A stretch of 45,244 nucleotides of DNA from Planctomycetota bacterium (GTDB lineage: Bacteria > Planctomycetota > Phycisphaerae > Sedimentisphaerales > Anaerobacaceae), in contig DUZJ01000023.1 in assembly GCA_013349615.1 (NCBI GenBank), positions 1 to 45,244 on the forward strand, written 5' to 3'. A program made the position numbers and the translations under genes. Under the pieces are notes generated by a model, which saw nothing but the letters and a program-made list of their open reading frames with translations, made no database searches and was not told the DNA's origin. How positions within the stretch are numbered: position 1 is the stretch's first letter; each line of letters opens with the position of its first letter. Below are positions 15,883-24,611 of this stretch, in pieces.

Positions 15883-16502
15883 TGTACGGCAAATTCCTTA
15901 AACAGAACGCGTTTGATTCGAGGTTTGGAATCAGGAAAAAGCTTTTCGTTAAAAGCATCAAGTACCTGGGATTGAATACTCTTGAGGTTCCTGTCCCCTC
16001 TTATATCTTCAAGGCTTAAACCTGCAAGGTAGATGGTAAGCCAGTTTGTCAGGAGTGGTTTTTTCTCCTCAATAAAAACGACTCCTTTCTTCTGCTCGAC
16101 TTGAGGGTCTATTTCCAGTGTCAGAGTCAGCCGAACGTAGCGTGTTACGCCGGGTGCATCAAGATTTGCCACAACAGGCTCCAAATCATAGAACCAGTTC
16201 GGCTGAGATGCGTCGCCGGTCAAATCCGGGGTATTCGCTTTTATGCCCTCCGGCAGGGTCGGTCCGCCTTCGGTGGCCTGGGCGGTCTCGGCTGTGCCGG
16301 AACCACCAAATATTCGACCGACTCCAAAGCCTGCACCGGCACCAACTATTACGACAACAGCCATTATTATCCACTGCAAACGGCCGCCAGAGGCCTTCTT
16401 GTCGCTCGGTTCCGCCGAGACCTTGCCCTTTTCTGTTTGCTCTCGCTTTTGCTCTTGCTTTTGCTCCTGCTGTTGCTCTTTTGTCTCATCTGCATCTGCC
16501 AT
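15879..16502 (-). CDS. fliL: Flagellar basal body-associated protein FliL
   Basis: A 207-residue protein with a charged Gln/Glu/Lys-rich N-terminal tail (1-42), one membrane helix (about 44-66, WIIMAVVVIVGAGAGFGVG), and a periplasmic FliL domain with the typical LEPVVANLDAPG..RYVRLTLTLEI and C-terminal RIKRVLFKEFAVQ. FliL surrounds the stator units. It overlaps fliM and is the first gene after a 70-base gap. Confidence 0.92.
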   Translation of the reverse strand: MADADETKEQQQEQKQEQKREQTEKGKVSAEPSDKKASGGRLQWIIMAVVVIVGAGAGFGVGRIFGGSGTAETAQATEGGPTLPEGIKANTPDLTGDASQPNWFYDLEPVVANLDAPGVTRYVRLTLTLEIDPQVEQKKGVVFIEEKKPLLTNWLTIYLAGLSLEDIRGDRNLKSIQSQVLDAFNEKLFPDSKPRIKRVLFKEFAVQ

Positions 16503-16573
16503 TTTCGTGTCCCAATCAAATGTTTACAGAATATTGTAATCAAACCGGCTGCAAGCACCCGGTTCGGGTTAGC

Positions 16574-18274
16574 TCACACGCCCACGCCTTCTCTGCGATA
16601 TCGGTGCATTCTGTCTCTTAACGTTCGGTCGCTAATTCCCAATACCTTTGCGGCCTTGGTCCGGTTGCCTCCGGTCTGCTGTAAAGTATCCAGGATAGCT
16701 CTTCGCTCAATCTGCTCAAGCGGCACTCCGCCGAGTCCGCTCTCGCTTCTGCTTTCACAAGCAGGCGTGGGTGCATACGCATCTATCGCGGTAGACGTAT
16801 TATGACCGTTTGCTTTTTCCACCGTAAGGTGTCCTGTGGACTGTGGCAGCGGTTGTAATTCATCAAAGAGCCAGGAGACATCGGCCAATGACAGGGCTTC
16901 GCCAACACCCAAAATCAGGGATGTCCGCACGACATTGCGCAATTGCCGGACATTGCCGGGCCAGTGGTACTTGGTGAAAATGTCCATCATCGCCGAGTCG
17001 AGCTCAGTGATACGACGCTGTGCTTCGCGGGCATAAAGATTGACAAAATACCAAACGAGGTCAGCCAAATCATCCCTTCGTTTCCTCAGAGGGCAAATGA
17101 CTAATTTAACGCCGTTTAGCCGATAGTAAAGGTCCTGACGGAATCGTCCCTCTTGCACTACCTGCAATAAATCCTTATTGGTAGTGCTTATTATTCGAAC
17201 ATCGACCCTGATGTTTTCGTTTCCTCCGACACGTTCAAAATCCTGCTGTTCGAGCACCCGCAAGAGCTTTGCCTGAAATTTTATTGGCGTTTCGGCAATT
17301 TCGTCCAGGAGCAGTGTGCCGCCATGAGCCATTTCAAATCGACCTTTGTGCCGATTATAGGCGCCGGTGAACGCTCCCTTCTCATGACCAAACAACTCGC
17401 TTTCAAGAAGGGAGTCACTCAAGGCGGCACAATTAACCTTAATGTATGCACCTTGTGCTCTTCTGCTGCTGTGGTGGATAAGATAAGAGAGCAATTCTTT
17501 GCCTGTTCCACTTTCGCCACTTATTAAAACCGGCGCTGACGTTGGAGCTACTCTTTTAGCCAAATTAACGGTCTGAACCATCTCTGCATTTCTGCCCACA
17601 ATTCGATACAGACAGTTGGTGCCCTCGTAGGCAGAAGCTATCGTTGAGACGCCGTGGTTGGGCAGGAAAGTATCCAGTAATCCCTCAATTCGTGCGCGCG
17701 CGAGCGGCTTGACGAGGAAATCATAAGAGCCGAGGCGGACGGCCTTAACTGCCGTCTCAATCAGTTCGTATCCTGTCTGTGGTTCTTGGGCTTTTGCTTT
17801 TTGCCTTTCACCGTCTGCTATCATAACGACCGGCAGCTCCGGCGAATTTGCCCTGATTTTCCGAAGCAATTCGAAACCATCCTGCGTCCGGCCCTGCCTT
17901 GTGGCCGATGGGCTTATCCTGTCACTGGTAAATACGAGGTCGCAACTTCCCTTCTCAAGGAAGTCGATGGCATCTTTTATATCACCGGCCAAGTGACCCC
18001 GAATCCCCTTTTGAGCTAAAATTTCAAGCATAAATCGAGCCAGTTCGGTGTCGTTATCAACTATCAAGACATTCGCAATATCTTCGGGGTCTCCAAACGC
18101 ACCCGTCATTGCCGGAAGTGGCAATGCCGGGCTGCCGGGTGTGCAGGACCGTCCCTGCCCCTGCTTCCGCAGGGGTAAACCTGCCGGCGCCAAAGCTGGA
18201 ATCAGGGATTGTCTTTGTGCGTCCGGAGCACTGTGCCGGCCTCGGTTTAAGTTTTTTACTGTGTTGTTACTCAC
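16574..18274 (-). CDS. Sigma-54 dependent response regulator (FlrC/FlgR-like)
   Basis: About 566 residues from a GTG at 18274, chosen because GGAG lies ten bases upstream. A TTG at 18373 would add 33 residues and an ATG at 18109 would remove about 55. A receiver domain (IANVLIVDNDTEL, acidic pair present; DLVFTSD; FLVKP Lys present, usual Thr/Ser replaced by Ala in VVMIAD) is followed by an AAA+ domain with GESGTGKE near residue 250 and the sigma-54 contact loop GAFTGA near 297, then a Fis-type HTH (NRTKAAKVLGISDRTLRDRM). It probably activates the sigma-54 flagellar promoters. The leader before the receiver is made of palindromic repeats. Confidence 0.88.
   Translation of the reverse strand: MSNNTVKNLNRGRHSAPDAQRQSLIPALAPAGLPLRKQGQGRSCTPGSPALPLPAMTGAFGDPEDIANVLIVDNDTELARFMLEILAQKGIRGHLAGDIKDAIDFLEKGSCDLVFTSDRISPSATRQGRTQDGFELLRKIRANSPELPVVMIADGERQKAKAQEPQTGYELIETAVKAVRLGSYDFLVKPLARARIEGLLDTFLPNHGVSTIASAYEGTNCLYRIVGRNAEMVQTVNLAKRVAPTSAPVLISGESGTGKELLSYLIHHSSRRAQGAYIKVNCAALSDSLLESELFGHEKGAFTGAYNRHKGRFEMAHGGTLLLDEIAETPIKFQAKLLRVLEQQDFERVGGNENIRVDVRIISTTNKDLLQVVQEGRFRQDLYYRLNGVKLVICPLRKRRDDLADLVWYFVNLYAREAQRRITELDSAMMDIFTKYHWPGNVRQLRNVVRTSLILGVGEALSLADVSWLFDELQPLPQSTGHLTVEKANGHNTSTAIDAYAPTPACESRSESGLGGVPLEQIERRAILDTLQQTGGNRTKAAKVLGISDRTLRDRMHRYRREGVGV
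18104..18175. repeat. Palindromes J and CCCCTGC hairpin in the regulator leader
   Basis: 18104-18127 is CGTCATTGCCGG, a short loop, then GGCAATGCCGG. The same arms flank a B element before flgK (33668-33718). 18158-18175 is a perfect CCCCTGC-TTCC-GCAGGGG hairpin. Both lie in frame in the segment between the possible starts and the receiver domain. Confidence 0.55.
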
Positions 18275-18353
18275 TTCAAAGATACTCCACTTTCCACCGC
18301 CTGCACCTGTGAAAATCAGGTACAGCCAGGAAACCGCTGGCAGTCCCGATTTT

Positions 18354-19379
18354 CTACAATCGAGATTCGACAATCAACGTCCGGGGTTTGTCTTTCTGCT
18401 GCCAATCAATTAATCCTTCTCTTGCTTTGGCCAGGTCGACCCAGGGCGAATCGGAATATTCTGTTATTAGTAGTCCGTACATTTTCTTTGCCGTTGGCGG
18501 GTCATCAACTCTCAGGCAATTACCTATCTGGAATAAAATCCAGGCCCTATCCTGGTCGGAGCCGGCCTTGTCCGAGCTTTTTCGTTTAAGAGCTTCCTGA
18601 TAAAATACCGCTGCTTCTTTCAGACGTCCGCTGGAGTACAAAACCTCGCCCAACGCAAAAGGATTGTCCGACCGGTCAGGATGTTGTCCCAGTTCGTCTA
18701 CTAACTGCAATGTTCGGTCGGTTAACCCGCCCCTATTTTTAGCATTGGCGTTCGACTCAAAGTAGGTGCGGGGTTCTTTGTCTTCTGTGTGGGATGAAGT
18801 TTCATTTGGTTCCACTGTTTGTACGGGCGGTTCGCGAACCGCCCCTACGATAATAACAGGTTCGACAGTTTTCTTCGGCTCCGCAAACTCGACAGAGCGA
18901 ATTTGTTCGATTATTCGCTTGAGCGCGACTTTGCTTTTCCTGTCCTTTTCGCCTTCATAAGCACTAATCCCGGCCCGCCACAATTGACGTCCGAGGTGAT
19001 TACTTTGGCTGGCCGGAATAGTAAAACCTTTGTGCGTCAGTTTCTGATTAACGCCGGTAGTAGAACTTTCAGCATCGACGTTACTGATTTGTAGGGCTTC
19101 GACTGAGCTCAGCCGAATGTCCCGTTCCTGCCGGGTTGAACGAGACTTAACAGGCTGCATCTGACGAACAGTTGGAATATTCACATCAAATAGAGTCTCC
19201 GTTAAATAAGGCACTAAAGAATTAGTTGGGTCAAGCTGTTCCGATGATATTTGAGCATCGACAAGCGATGTTAAGAAACACAAAGATAAAAACGAAAAAG
19301 AAAGGGAACAAAAGGTGTTAAGCAATGCTCGATTCCCGATGCTTGAGTTTAGCTCTACGTTTTTGGTTTTTGTCTTCAT
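18354..19379 (-). CDS. Exported TPR protein
   Basis: A 341-residue protein with a signal peptide (hydrophobic NTFCSLSFSFLSLCFLTSL ending VDAQ at about residue 42), a poorly conserved centre, and TPR-like helices at about 225-320 (DNPFALGEVLYSSGRLKEAAVFYQEAL; RAWILFQIGNCLRVDDPPTAKKMY). Three palindromic elements are coded in frame: D at residues 86-95, B at 178-187 and a half A at 203-209, so much of the linker is repeat-derived. The N-terminus MKTKTKNVELNSS resembles the A cassette ends. It follows the large TPR gene in the operon. Role unknown; perhaps assembly in the periplasm. Confidence 0.7.
   Translation of the reverse strand: MKTKTKNVELNSSIGNRALLNTFCSLSFSFLSLCFLTSLVDAQISSEQLDPTNSLVPYLTETLFDVNIPTVRQMQPVKSRSTRQERDIRLSSVEALQISNVDAESSTTGVNQKLTHKGFTIPASQSNHLGRQLWRAGISAYEGEKDRKSKVALKRIIEQIRSVEFAEPKKTVEPVIIVGAVREPPVQTVEPNETSSHTEDKEPRTYFESNANAKNRGGLTDRTLQLVDELGQHPDRSDNPFALGEVLYSSGRLKEAAVFYQEALKRKSSDKAGSDQDRAWILFQIGNCLRVDDPPTAKKMYGLLITEYSDSPWVDLAKAREGLIDWQQKDKPRTLIVESRL
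18754..18848. repeat. Half A element and B element inside the TPR gene
   Basis: 18754-18773 carries CTCAAAGTAGGTGCGGGG, one arm of the A family without a partner. 18821-18848 is B1, a 28-bp palindrome with centre GGGCGGTTCGCGAACCGCCC bounded by GTA and TAC. Both are read in frame (EPRTYFES and AVREPPVQT). Confidence 0.8.
19094..19122. repeat. D element inside the TPR gene
   Basis: GGGCTTCGACTGAGCTCAGC followed by CGAATGTCC. It matches 22411-22439 (inverted) at 27 of 29 positions and 11605-11637 more loosely. It codes RDIRLSSVEAL in frame. Confidence 0.7.
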
Positions 19380-19407
19380 TGTCGCAGGCTTCCTGTTCTA
19401 TAGGTTC

Positions 19408-22119
19408 CTATTGAGGTTGGGGGGGCGATTGGTCTGTGGCGGCCGGTTTGTCAAACGTTCCTTCTTCGTTTTGGGCTTTGTCCTTATTCCACCTGCCCAA
19501 AAGAGCCAATGTCGCCCTGTCATAATTTTTCTGCCGATTATAGGCTTCCGCCAGGATGTTTAATACCTTTTGCTTTATCAGTGCCGATGGGCCCAAATCC
19601 AGGAGCTGCGAGCAAATGGAGATGGTTTGAGCAGTTTGGCCAAGCTTCAAACAAACATCAGCCAATTCGAGAGCGATCTCGTGCGCCAAAGACCCCGGTT
19701 CAACGAGGACAAGGATTTCGGCCAGGTCTCCGCGGGCAAGTCCCAGATTCCCTTCAGCGATGGAGCATTTAGCTAATGCGAAAGAAATTCGCCCCTTTAC
19801 CTGTGGGTCGCGAACATATTGCGCCTTGTCACCAATCACGGCCATAGCTTCTTCAACCAGGCCCATAGTCCGAAGGACTTTGCTCTTGAGCAGCAATATC
19901 TCGATAGAATCCTTCGACGAGAACCGGCGGGAAGGTACGTTTTCTAACAATGTAAGCGCCTCGATAAATTGCTCCTGCTGTATTTGAGCTTCGACTAAAG
20001 CCGAGATGGCCTCTATGTATTCTTCTCCTGTCAACTGCCCTGCCGGTCCGCTGAGGGAGTATTGAAAGGCCTCGCAGGCTTGTTTGGTCTTTGTTAGAGC
20101 CAGGTAGCTTTTACCTAACAGAAAGTATGCCGAATACAAGTTTCTGTCAGGGTGGTCTATGGCGAGATTGATGTATCGAGTCAGCCATTTGGCCGCGGAT
20201 TCATAGTCTTTTTCCTCGTAGAAGCATCCTGCCGCCCCGAAGGCAGAGTCAGCCTGTGATTCGAGAGACAGACCAAGGTGGTAAACTTTGGAATAGAGTC
20301 GTTGGGCTTCATTCAAAAGTCCGGCTTTCATCGTGGCATCCGCAAGATAAAGACAGGCCTGGCCGGAAAGCTCGCTGTCAGGATACTGCTCGACAAGCTG
20401 CTTCAAATCCTCCCTGGCACCTGAATAATCACGAAGATTAGTTTTGAGCTTGCTCGAATGTAACAAAGCAAACGGCGCCACCGATGACAGCTCGTAGCGA
20501 TTGGCCACTAATCTGAATTCGGCAATGGCATCGCTGGCTCGGTCTATCCGGGCCTGCAGAAGCCCCAGAGCAAAACGAGCATTGGGGACACGTTTGTTAC
20601 TATGGAACACGGATAAATATCTTTTCCACAGCGAAATAGCCTCCTCGGTAAGCAAAGAAATGTGTTCTGATAATGAGGAATAATCGGCCGGATTGAAAAT
20701 ATTTACGCTCCCCATCTGCTCCTGCCGGGCCAACAATCCAACGTGCCCGCAGGCGGCTGTGATAAATTGCTGCGTCGTTACTTCGGGCAGATACAAACTC
20801 ACCGGCCTTTTGCGGATGGCATCTTTTGCTGTTTCCGTGTCCGCCGCCTCGCCCCGCCCCTCGTACAACTGGTTTTCGAACGAGCGCGCCAACGAGGGGC
20901 GGGACTCGCAGAAATCCCAGGTAATATTAAGGCCGGCATTGGCGGCAAATCTCGCCAGCAGCTCGTCAATCGCCGCCCCGTGGCAAACAACAGACCAGCG
21001 AGATAAGGCGCCTTTGTGCTCGATGTTTTCAATTTGCGGGCCCAGCAGGCCGCGGCGCAACTGTTCTGAGCCGGAATTCAAAAGCGAACGCAACTGCGCC
21101 TCATTTAGGTTTGTGAAAGGGTCGGTTTCCGCAACGGTGCTCCACAACCGGCCGGGAAGGTCTTTGTCGGCATCGCAGAGTGAAAGGATATGCCTGGTCA
21201 TCGACTCAGCAACGAGGAATTGAAAATCCGGCAGCAGCGACGAAGCCCAGGCTTCGTCGAAATCCACCGCATCCATTAAGACAATTGTCTGATAGGCTCT
21301 GGTTCGTACTTTTAAGTATTGCTCTCTCTGCAGTTCAATAAAGGCCAGGTGATAATTTGCCAGCACCCTGACAACAGGTGACGGACTTCGTAAAAGAGTC
21401 CTGAATAAATTATTTGCCTGGTCGGCATTACCGGCCTTTTTGATACACAGAGCCATTTTTAGCTGAAGAAAATCTCTGAGCAATTCCCCTTCGGCAGTGT
21501 CCGGAAGGCTTTGGCGAAGCTGCTCATAGGCGGTATAAGCCTGCTCGTAATCTTTCTGCAGATAGAAATCTCGCGCAACTTTGAGAGACAGAGCTTTTGT
21601 TGACGGAAACAAAGATTTTGGTTTTTGTATTTGCTCCGGGCCTATCTGCGTGGAATCCGTGTCCGGCGGTTTAGTGGAGGGTGCCTGTTTAGCGATACGT
21701 AGATGGTACCAGTCGGTGAGAAACGATAAACGAGGTTTCAACAACGTGTATAACAATGTTAGGGCAACGACGGCAATACCTGCAGCAAGGAGCTTCTGTA
21801 GTCTCGAAAAACGTTTTCGCCGAATCGGCACCTGCGGTGGTTCGCTTAGCTCGCTTATCTCACTTAGGTCAATCTCGGGGGGCGGGGGTTGGGTTTGCGT
21901 CGCATCGGTTTGGGGCCAGCCCTGGCCGGCAAGACGTCTATAGAACTCTTCGTCTCCGGCAAATACTTCACGCTCCAAGAGTCCTTCGTGGACCTCATCT
22001 GCAAATAATTCACTGTCCGATGGTCCCGAGTTCCCGGCATTCTCTTCGAGAATATCTTGTCGGTTCTCTATCGCCATAATGTCCAACTCTGCCCCGCACC
22101 TACTTTGAGAATCTACCAT
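19408..22119 (-). CDS. Large membrane-anchored TPR protein
   Basis: A 903-residue protein. Residues 1-100 are acidic and cytoplasmic (the stretch LEREVFAGDEEFYRRLAGQGW is notable), with one membrane helix at about 112-130. The rest is a long series of TPR-like helix pairs (for example AYTAYEQLRQSLPDTAEGEL, EDLKQLVEQYPDSELSGQACLYLADA, EAISALVEAQIQQEQFIEALTLLE). It is the first gene after the sigma-54 promoter at 22224-22239. Its first ten residues lie in repeat A3; an internal ATG at 22077 would avoid the repeat. It may be a scaffold of the flagellar or envelope apparatus; no named family is recognised. Confidence 0.75.
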   Translation of the reverse strand: MVDSQSRCGAELDIMAIENRQDILEENAGNSGPSDSELFADEVHEGLLEREVFAGDEEFYRRLAGQGWPQTDATQTQPPPPEIDLSEISELSEPPQVPIRRKRFSRLQKLLAAGIAVVALTLLYTLLKPRLSFLTDWYHLRIAKQAPSTKPPDTDSTQIGPEQIQKPKSLFPSTKALSLKVARDFYLQKDYEQAYTAYEQLRQSLPDTAEGELLRDFLQLKMALCIKKAGNADQANNLFRTLLRSPSPVVRVLANYHLAFIELQREQYLKVRTRAYQTIVLMDAVDFDEAWASSLLPDFQFLVAESMTRHILSLCDADKDLPGRLWSTVAETDPFTNLNEAQLRSLLNSGSEQLRRGLLGPQIENIEHKGALSRWSVVCHGAAIDELLARFAANAGLNITWDFCESRPSLARSFENQLYEGRGEAADTETAKDAIRKRPVSLYLPEVTTQQFITAACGHVGLLARQEQMGSVNIFNPADYSSLSEHISLLTEEAISLWKRYLSVFHSNKRVPNARFALGLLQARIDRASDAIAEFRLVANRYELSSVAPFALLHSSKLKTNLRDYSGAREDLKQLVEQYPDSELSGQACLYLADATMKAGLLNEAQRLYSKVYHLGLSLESQADSAFGAAGCFYEEKDYESAAKWLTRYINLAIDHPDRNLYSAYFLLGKSYLALTKTKQACEAFQYSLSGPAGQLTGEEYIEAISALVEAQIQQEQFIEALTLLENVPSRRFSSKDSIEILLLKSKVLRTMGLVEEAMAVIGDKAQYVRDPQVKGRISFALAKCSIAEGNLGLARGDLAEILVLVEPGSLAHEIALELADVCLKLGQTAQTISICSQLLDLGPSALIKQKVLNILAEAYNRQKNYDRATLALLGRWNKDKAQNEEGTFDKPAATDQSPPQPQ

Positions 22120-22198
22120 CGAATAACATCCAATGCACGGTTTGTAATCCTACAAACGGTTACCAATCGACCACCAATGCTCAAAGTAGGTGCGGGGC
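22091..22198. repeat. Repeat A3 in the leader of the sigma-54 operon
   Basis: Perfect 19-bp arms GCCCCGCACCTACTTTGAG (22091-22109) and inverse (22180-22198) with 70 bases between, including GTTTGTA-ATCC-TACAAAC. It starts about 14 bases after the predicted transcription start and contains the start codon at 22119 between its arms. Confidence 0.85.
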
Positions 22199-22223
22199 GC
22201 ATTTCATAACCTCTTGTATGAAT

Positions 22224-22239
22224 AGCAATAATTGTGCCA
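22224..22239 (-). promoter_or_regulatory. Sigma-54 promoter of the leftward flagellar operon
   Basis: On the minus strand the sequence is TGGCACAATTATTGCT, which matches the consensus TGGCACG-N4-TTGCW at all but one position, with correct GG-GC spacing. Start of transcription is expected near 22213. It precedes the 903-residue TPR gene and, by closeness of the genes, probably the run to fliL/fliM/fliN/flhA. Confidence 0.8.
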
Positions 22240-22349
22240 GGTTGGCTACCGACGCCTGCCCAGGTGCGTTTAGGAGCCTTTTGACCGGTAAATCGACTTA
22301 TCGTGCCACATCAGGCTGTGCGCACCGCAAAGGAATGTCAGGATTTTAG

Positions 22350-22385
22350 ACGAGCCGATAGATTTTCTGACAGAAACCGGCTCGT
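22350..22385. promoter_or_regulatory. Nested palindrome, possible activator site
   Basis: ACGAGCCG (22350-22357) and CGGCTCGT (22378-22385) enclose TTTCTG-A-CAGAAA. It lies 110-145 bases upstream of the sigma-54 promoter, the normal distance for an enhancer-binding protein site. There is no T run, so a terminator is less likely. Confidence 0.35.
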
Positions 22386-22410
22386 GCTTCCAAAGAAGCG
22401 CCATCCCCAA

Positions 22411-22439
22411 GGACATTCGGCAAAGCTCAGTCGAAGCCC
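22411..22439. repeat. D element, inverted copy
   Basis: GGACATTCGGC..AGCTCAGTCG followed by AAGCCC, inverse of 19094-19122 with two differences. It lies between the regulator gene and the sigma-54 promoter. Confidence 0.7.
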
Positions 22440-22540
22440 TGCGATTGAGGCTGCCACGCGCCTATGGCGGACCGGGGAATTTGTGTGGGATTAAAAATTA
22501 GCAGGCACCATTCTGTCAGGGCAGCCCAAATCCTTGATTA

Positions 22541-24016
22541 TCAAGAAGTTACGTGCTGAGGAAAGGATGGCAATGAGACTTCATTTCGCGTTTCTCCTGC
22601 CTGTACCTGCGGTTGCGCAGGCACAGTGTGGTCGCCCGCGAGTAGCGAGCCTTTTTCGATATTGTACTGCTTGACCTTGGCATAGAGAGTTGCCCTGGTT
22701 ATGCCGAGAAGGGCAGCGGCCCTTGTCTTTTGCCAGCCTGTTTCCTGCAAAGCCCTGGCAATAAGCTCCCTTTCGGCCTTTTCCAGTGAAAAATCCTTGA
22801 TGTAACCAGTTGCTAAGCTCGCTGACTCACCGCACTCGGCCGGGTCAATTATAATGCTGCTCAGGCCAATTTTGTCCGTTGTTTCCAGCAGCATCGCCCT
22901 GTCAATAACATTACAGAGTTCACGGACATTGCCGGGCCAATCGTGTTTCATCAAAGCTTCGACAGCTAAATTGGTCAGAGAGGTTATTCTTTCGCTTTTT
23001 TCCGGACAAATAGTCGATGTCTTGAGGAAATATTCGGCCAGCAGTGGAATATCCTTTTTTCGGTCAGGCGATTTCAGAGGCACAATAATAACAGGGCAGA
23101 TGTTGAGACGATAATACAGGTCCCGCCGGAAGCGATGAGCTTTAGTCTCCCTATATAGATTGCGATTGCTCGATGCTATTATCGTAGCGTTGCAGGTGAT
23201 ATTTTTGACGCCGCCGACCCTTCTGAAAGTTTTTTCCTGAAGCACTCTGAGCAGCTTACTCTGCAGGTCCATCGGCATTTCACTAATTTCGTCAAGGAAC
23301 ATTGTGCCGGCCCCAGCGAGTTCTAAAAGCCCTATTTTCTCGCGGTCGGCGCCGGTGAAAGAGCCCTTTTCATGGCCAAAAAGCTCGCTTTCGAGCAGAT
23401 TTGCGGTCAGGGTCGCACAATTGACAGGTACAAAAGGCTCTTTCGGATGCCTGAGCGTGTGGACTGCCTTTGCTGCCAGCTCTTTGCCGGTGCCGGTTTC
23501 GCCGACTATCAAAACCGGATTGCACCGGCTGGCAGCGACGAGTCTAATCATCCCAAGGGTTTTGATGAATGCTCTGCTCCGGCCGACCATAAAAATGGAG
23601 GCAGCAAAGTCATCAGCAAAAAAAACGCTCGCATTTTTTTCAAAATCAACGGCCTTTGTTTCATTTTTGACCCGGCTTACAATTTCCTCCAGCCGGATGT
23701 AATCCCGACTTCCCTGCAGATAGTCATAGGCACCTGTCCGCTTGAACTCTACAGAGAGGTCGCTGTCTTCTTCGTCGTTACCAACTGCTACGATGGGTGG
23801 AATATCTATCGAATTTTTAGAGGCCACATCGTGGAATTCGTGTATATGAGCCGGCGTGAACCTATGGTCAAAAAGAATCAAATTCGGACTGACTGTGTCG
23901 ACGATATCCAGGGCCTCGGCCGGGTCATCAGCCACAAATATTTCCTGGCCCACCTGCTGCGCTAATTGTTTGACCTGCGCTTCCCTGCTTATAACAACAA
24001 TCCTGCGTAGACTCAT
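22541..24016 (-). CDS. Second sigma-54 activator, FleQ-like with atypical receiver
   Basis: A 491-residue protein. Residues 1-120 resemble a receiver domain that has lost key residues: the acidic pair is replaced (VVISREA) and no VKP Lys is visible, though an Asp remains at LILFDH. The AAA+ domain has Walker A GETGTGKE near residue 170, the contact loop GSFTGA near 216 (Ser for the usual Ala), and FLDEISEMP. The C-terminus has a Fis-type HTH (KTRAAALLGITRATLYAKV, about residues 440-460). A non-phosphorylated receiver is known in FleQ-type flagellar masters. It lies between two sigma-54 promoters facing away from it, which fits a role as their activator. Confidence 0.88.
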   Translation of the reverse strand: MSLRRIVVISREAQVKQLAQQVGQEIFVADDPAEALDIVDTVSPNLILFDHRFTPAHIHEFHDVASKNSIDIPPIVAVGNDEEDSDLSVEFKRTGAYDYLQGSRDYIRLEEIVSRVKNETKAVDFEKNASVFFADDFAASIFMVGRSRAFIKTLGMIRLVAASRCNPVLIVGETGTGKELAAKAVHTLRHPKEPFVPVNCATLTANLLESELFGHEKGSFTGADREKIGLLELAGAGTMFLDEISEMPMDLQSKLLRVLQEKTFRRVGGVKNITCNATIIASSNRNLYRETKAHRFRRDLYYRLNICPVIIVPLKSPDRKKDIPLLAEYFLKTSTICPEKSERITSLTNLAVEALMKHDWPGNVRELCNVIDRAMLLETTDKIGLSSIIIDPAECGESASLATGYIKDFSLEKAERELIARALQETGWQKTRAAALLGITRATLYAKVKQYNIEKGSLLAGDHTVPAQPQVQAGETRNEVSLPSFPQHVTS

Positions 24017-24507
24017 CTTGTTACAAAACCATAAGCTTTATCCCCCCTCATACAGACATTTCTGCTTCACAGATACCGTATACCCCATACCTATAGGCCG
24101 ACAGACAACTAAATCGACAGTTAAGCAGAAACAACTTTAATTTTTTATGGGACCGGCCAATAATGTCCCCGATTTGTCAGGGCCAAAAAGGCATCGATGT
24201 TATGTGACAATCTTATCGGACACTTTATGAAAACAAAAAGGCGAAAACAAAAAGCTAAACTTACAGCGAGGCGGTGTTGTTTCTTATAGGACGTCTTAGT
24301 GTCACCTGTTAGTATATGGCAGACAATAAATACTTTCGGCACATTCTGCAGGTTAGAACCGGCAAAATTTTCCGGGTCAGAGGAAAATTTATCCTCTCAG
24401 AGAATTCTCAATAAACCTGAGTTCGACATGTACCCAATTTTCTCAGTTCACCTAATCCTTTATGCAGCAAGGAGATATGTGCCACAGAGCCAGGTCTGAT
24501 TTTAATG
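24017..24507. other. Regulatory gap between regulator and flgD
   Basis: No gene is visible. A GGGAC/GTCCC hairpin lies at about 24149-24170. 24379-24408 holds AGAGGA-N7-TCCTCT followed by the perfect palindrome AGAATTCT, 100-130 bases before the sigma-54 promoter, where an activator site is expected. I could not settle on a promoter for the minus-strand regulator gene. Confidence 0.35.
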
Positions 24508-24523
24508 TGGCATACCAATTGCT
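24508..24523 (+). promoter_or_regulatory. Sigma-54 promoter of the flgD operon
   Basis: TGGCATACCAATTGCT has the -24 GG and -12 GC at the exact distance and TTGCT at the -12 side. Transcription should begin near 24534, about 80 bases before the flgD ATG. Confidence 0.8.
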
Positions 24524-24611
24524 CCTCATAAGTCAGGTACGTGTGTCGGTACAGCATTGAGCAGCGTCTTTGAAAAAAAATTTGTTTAACTATTTATTGA
24601 AGGCCGAAATT

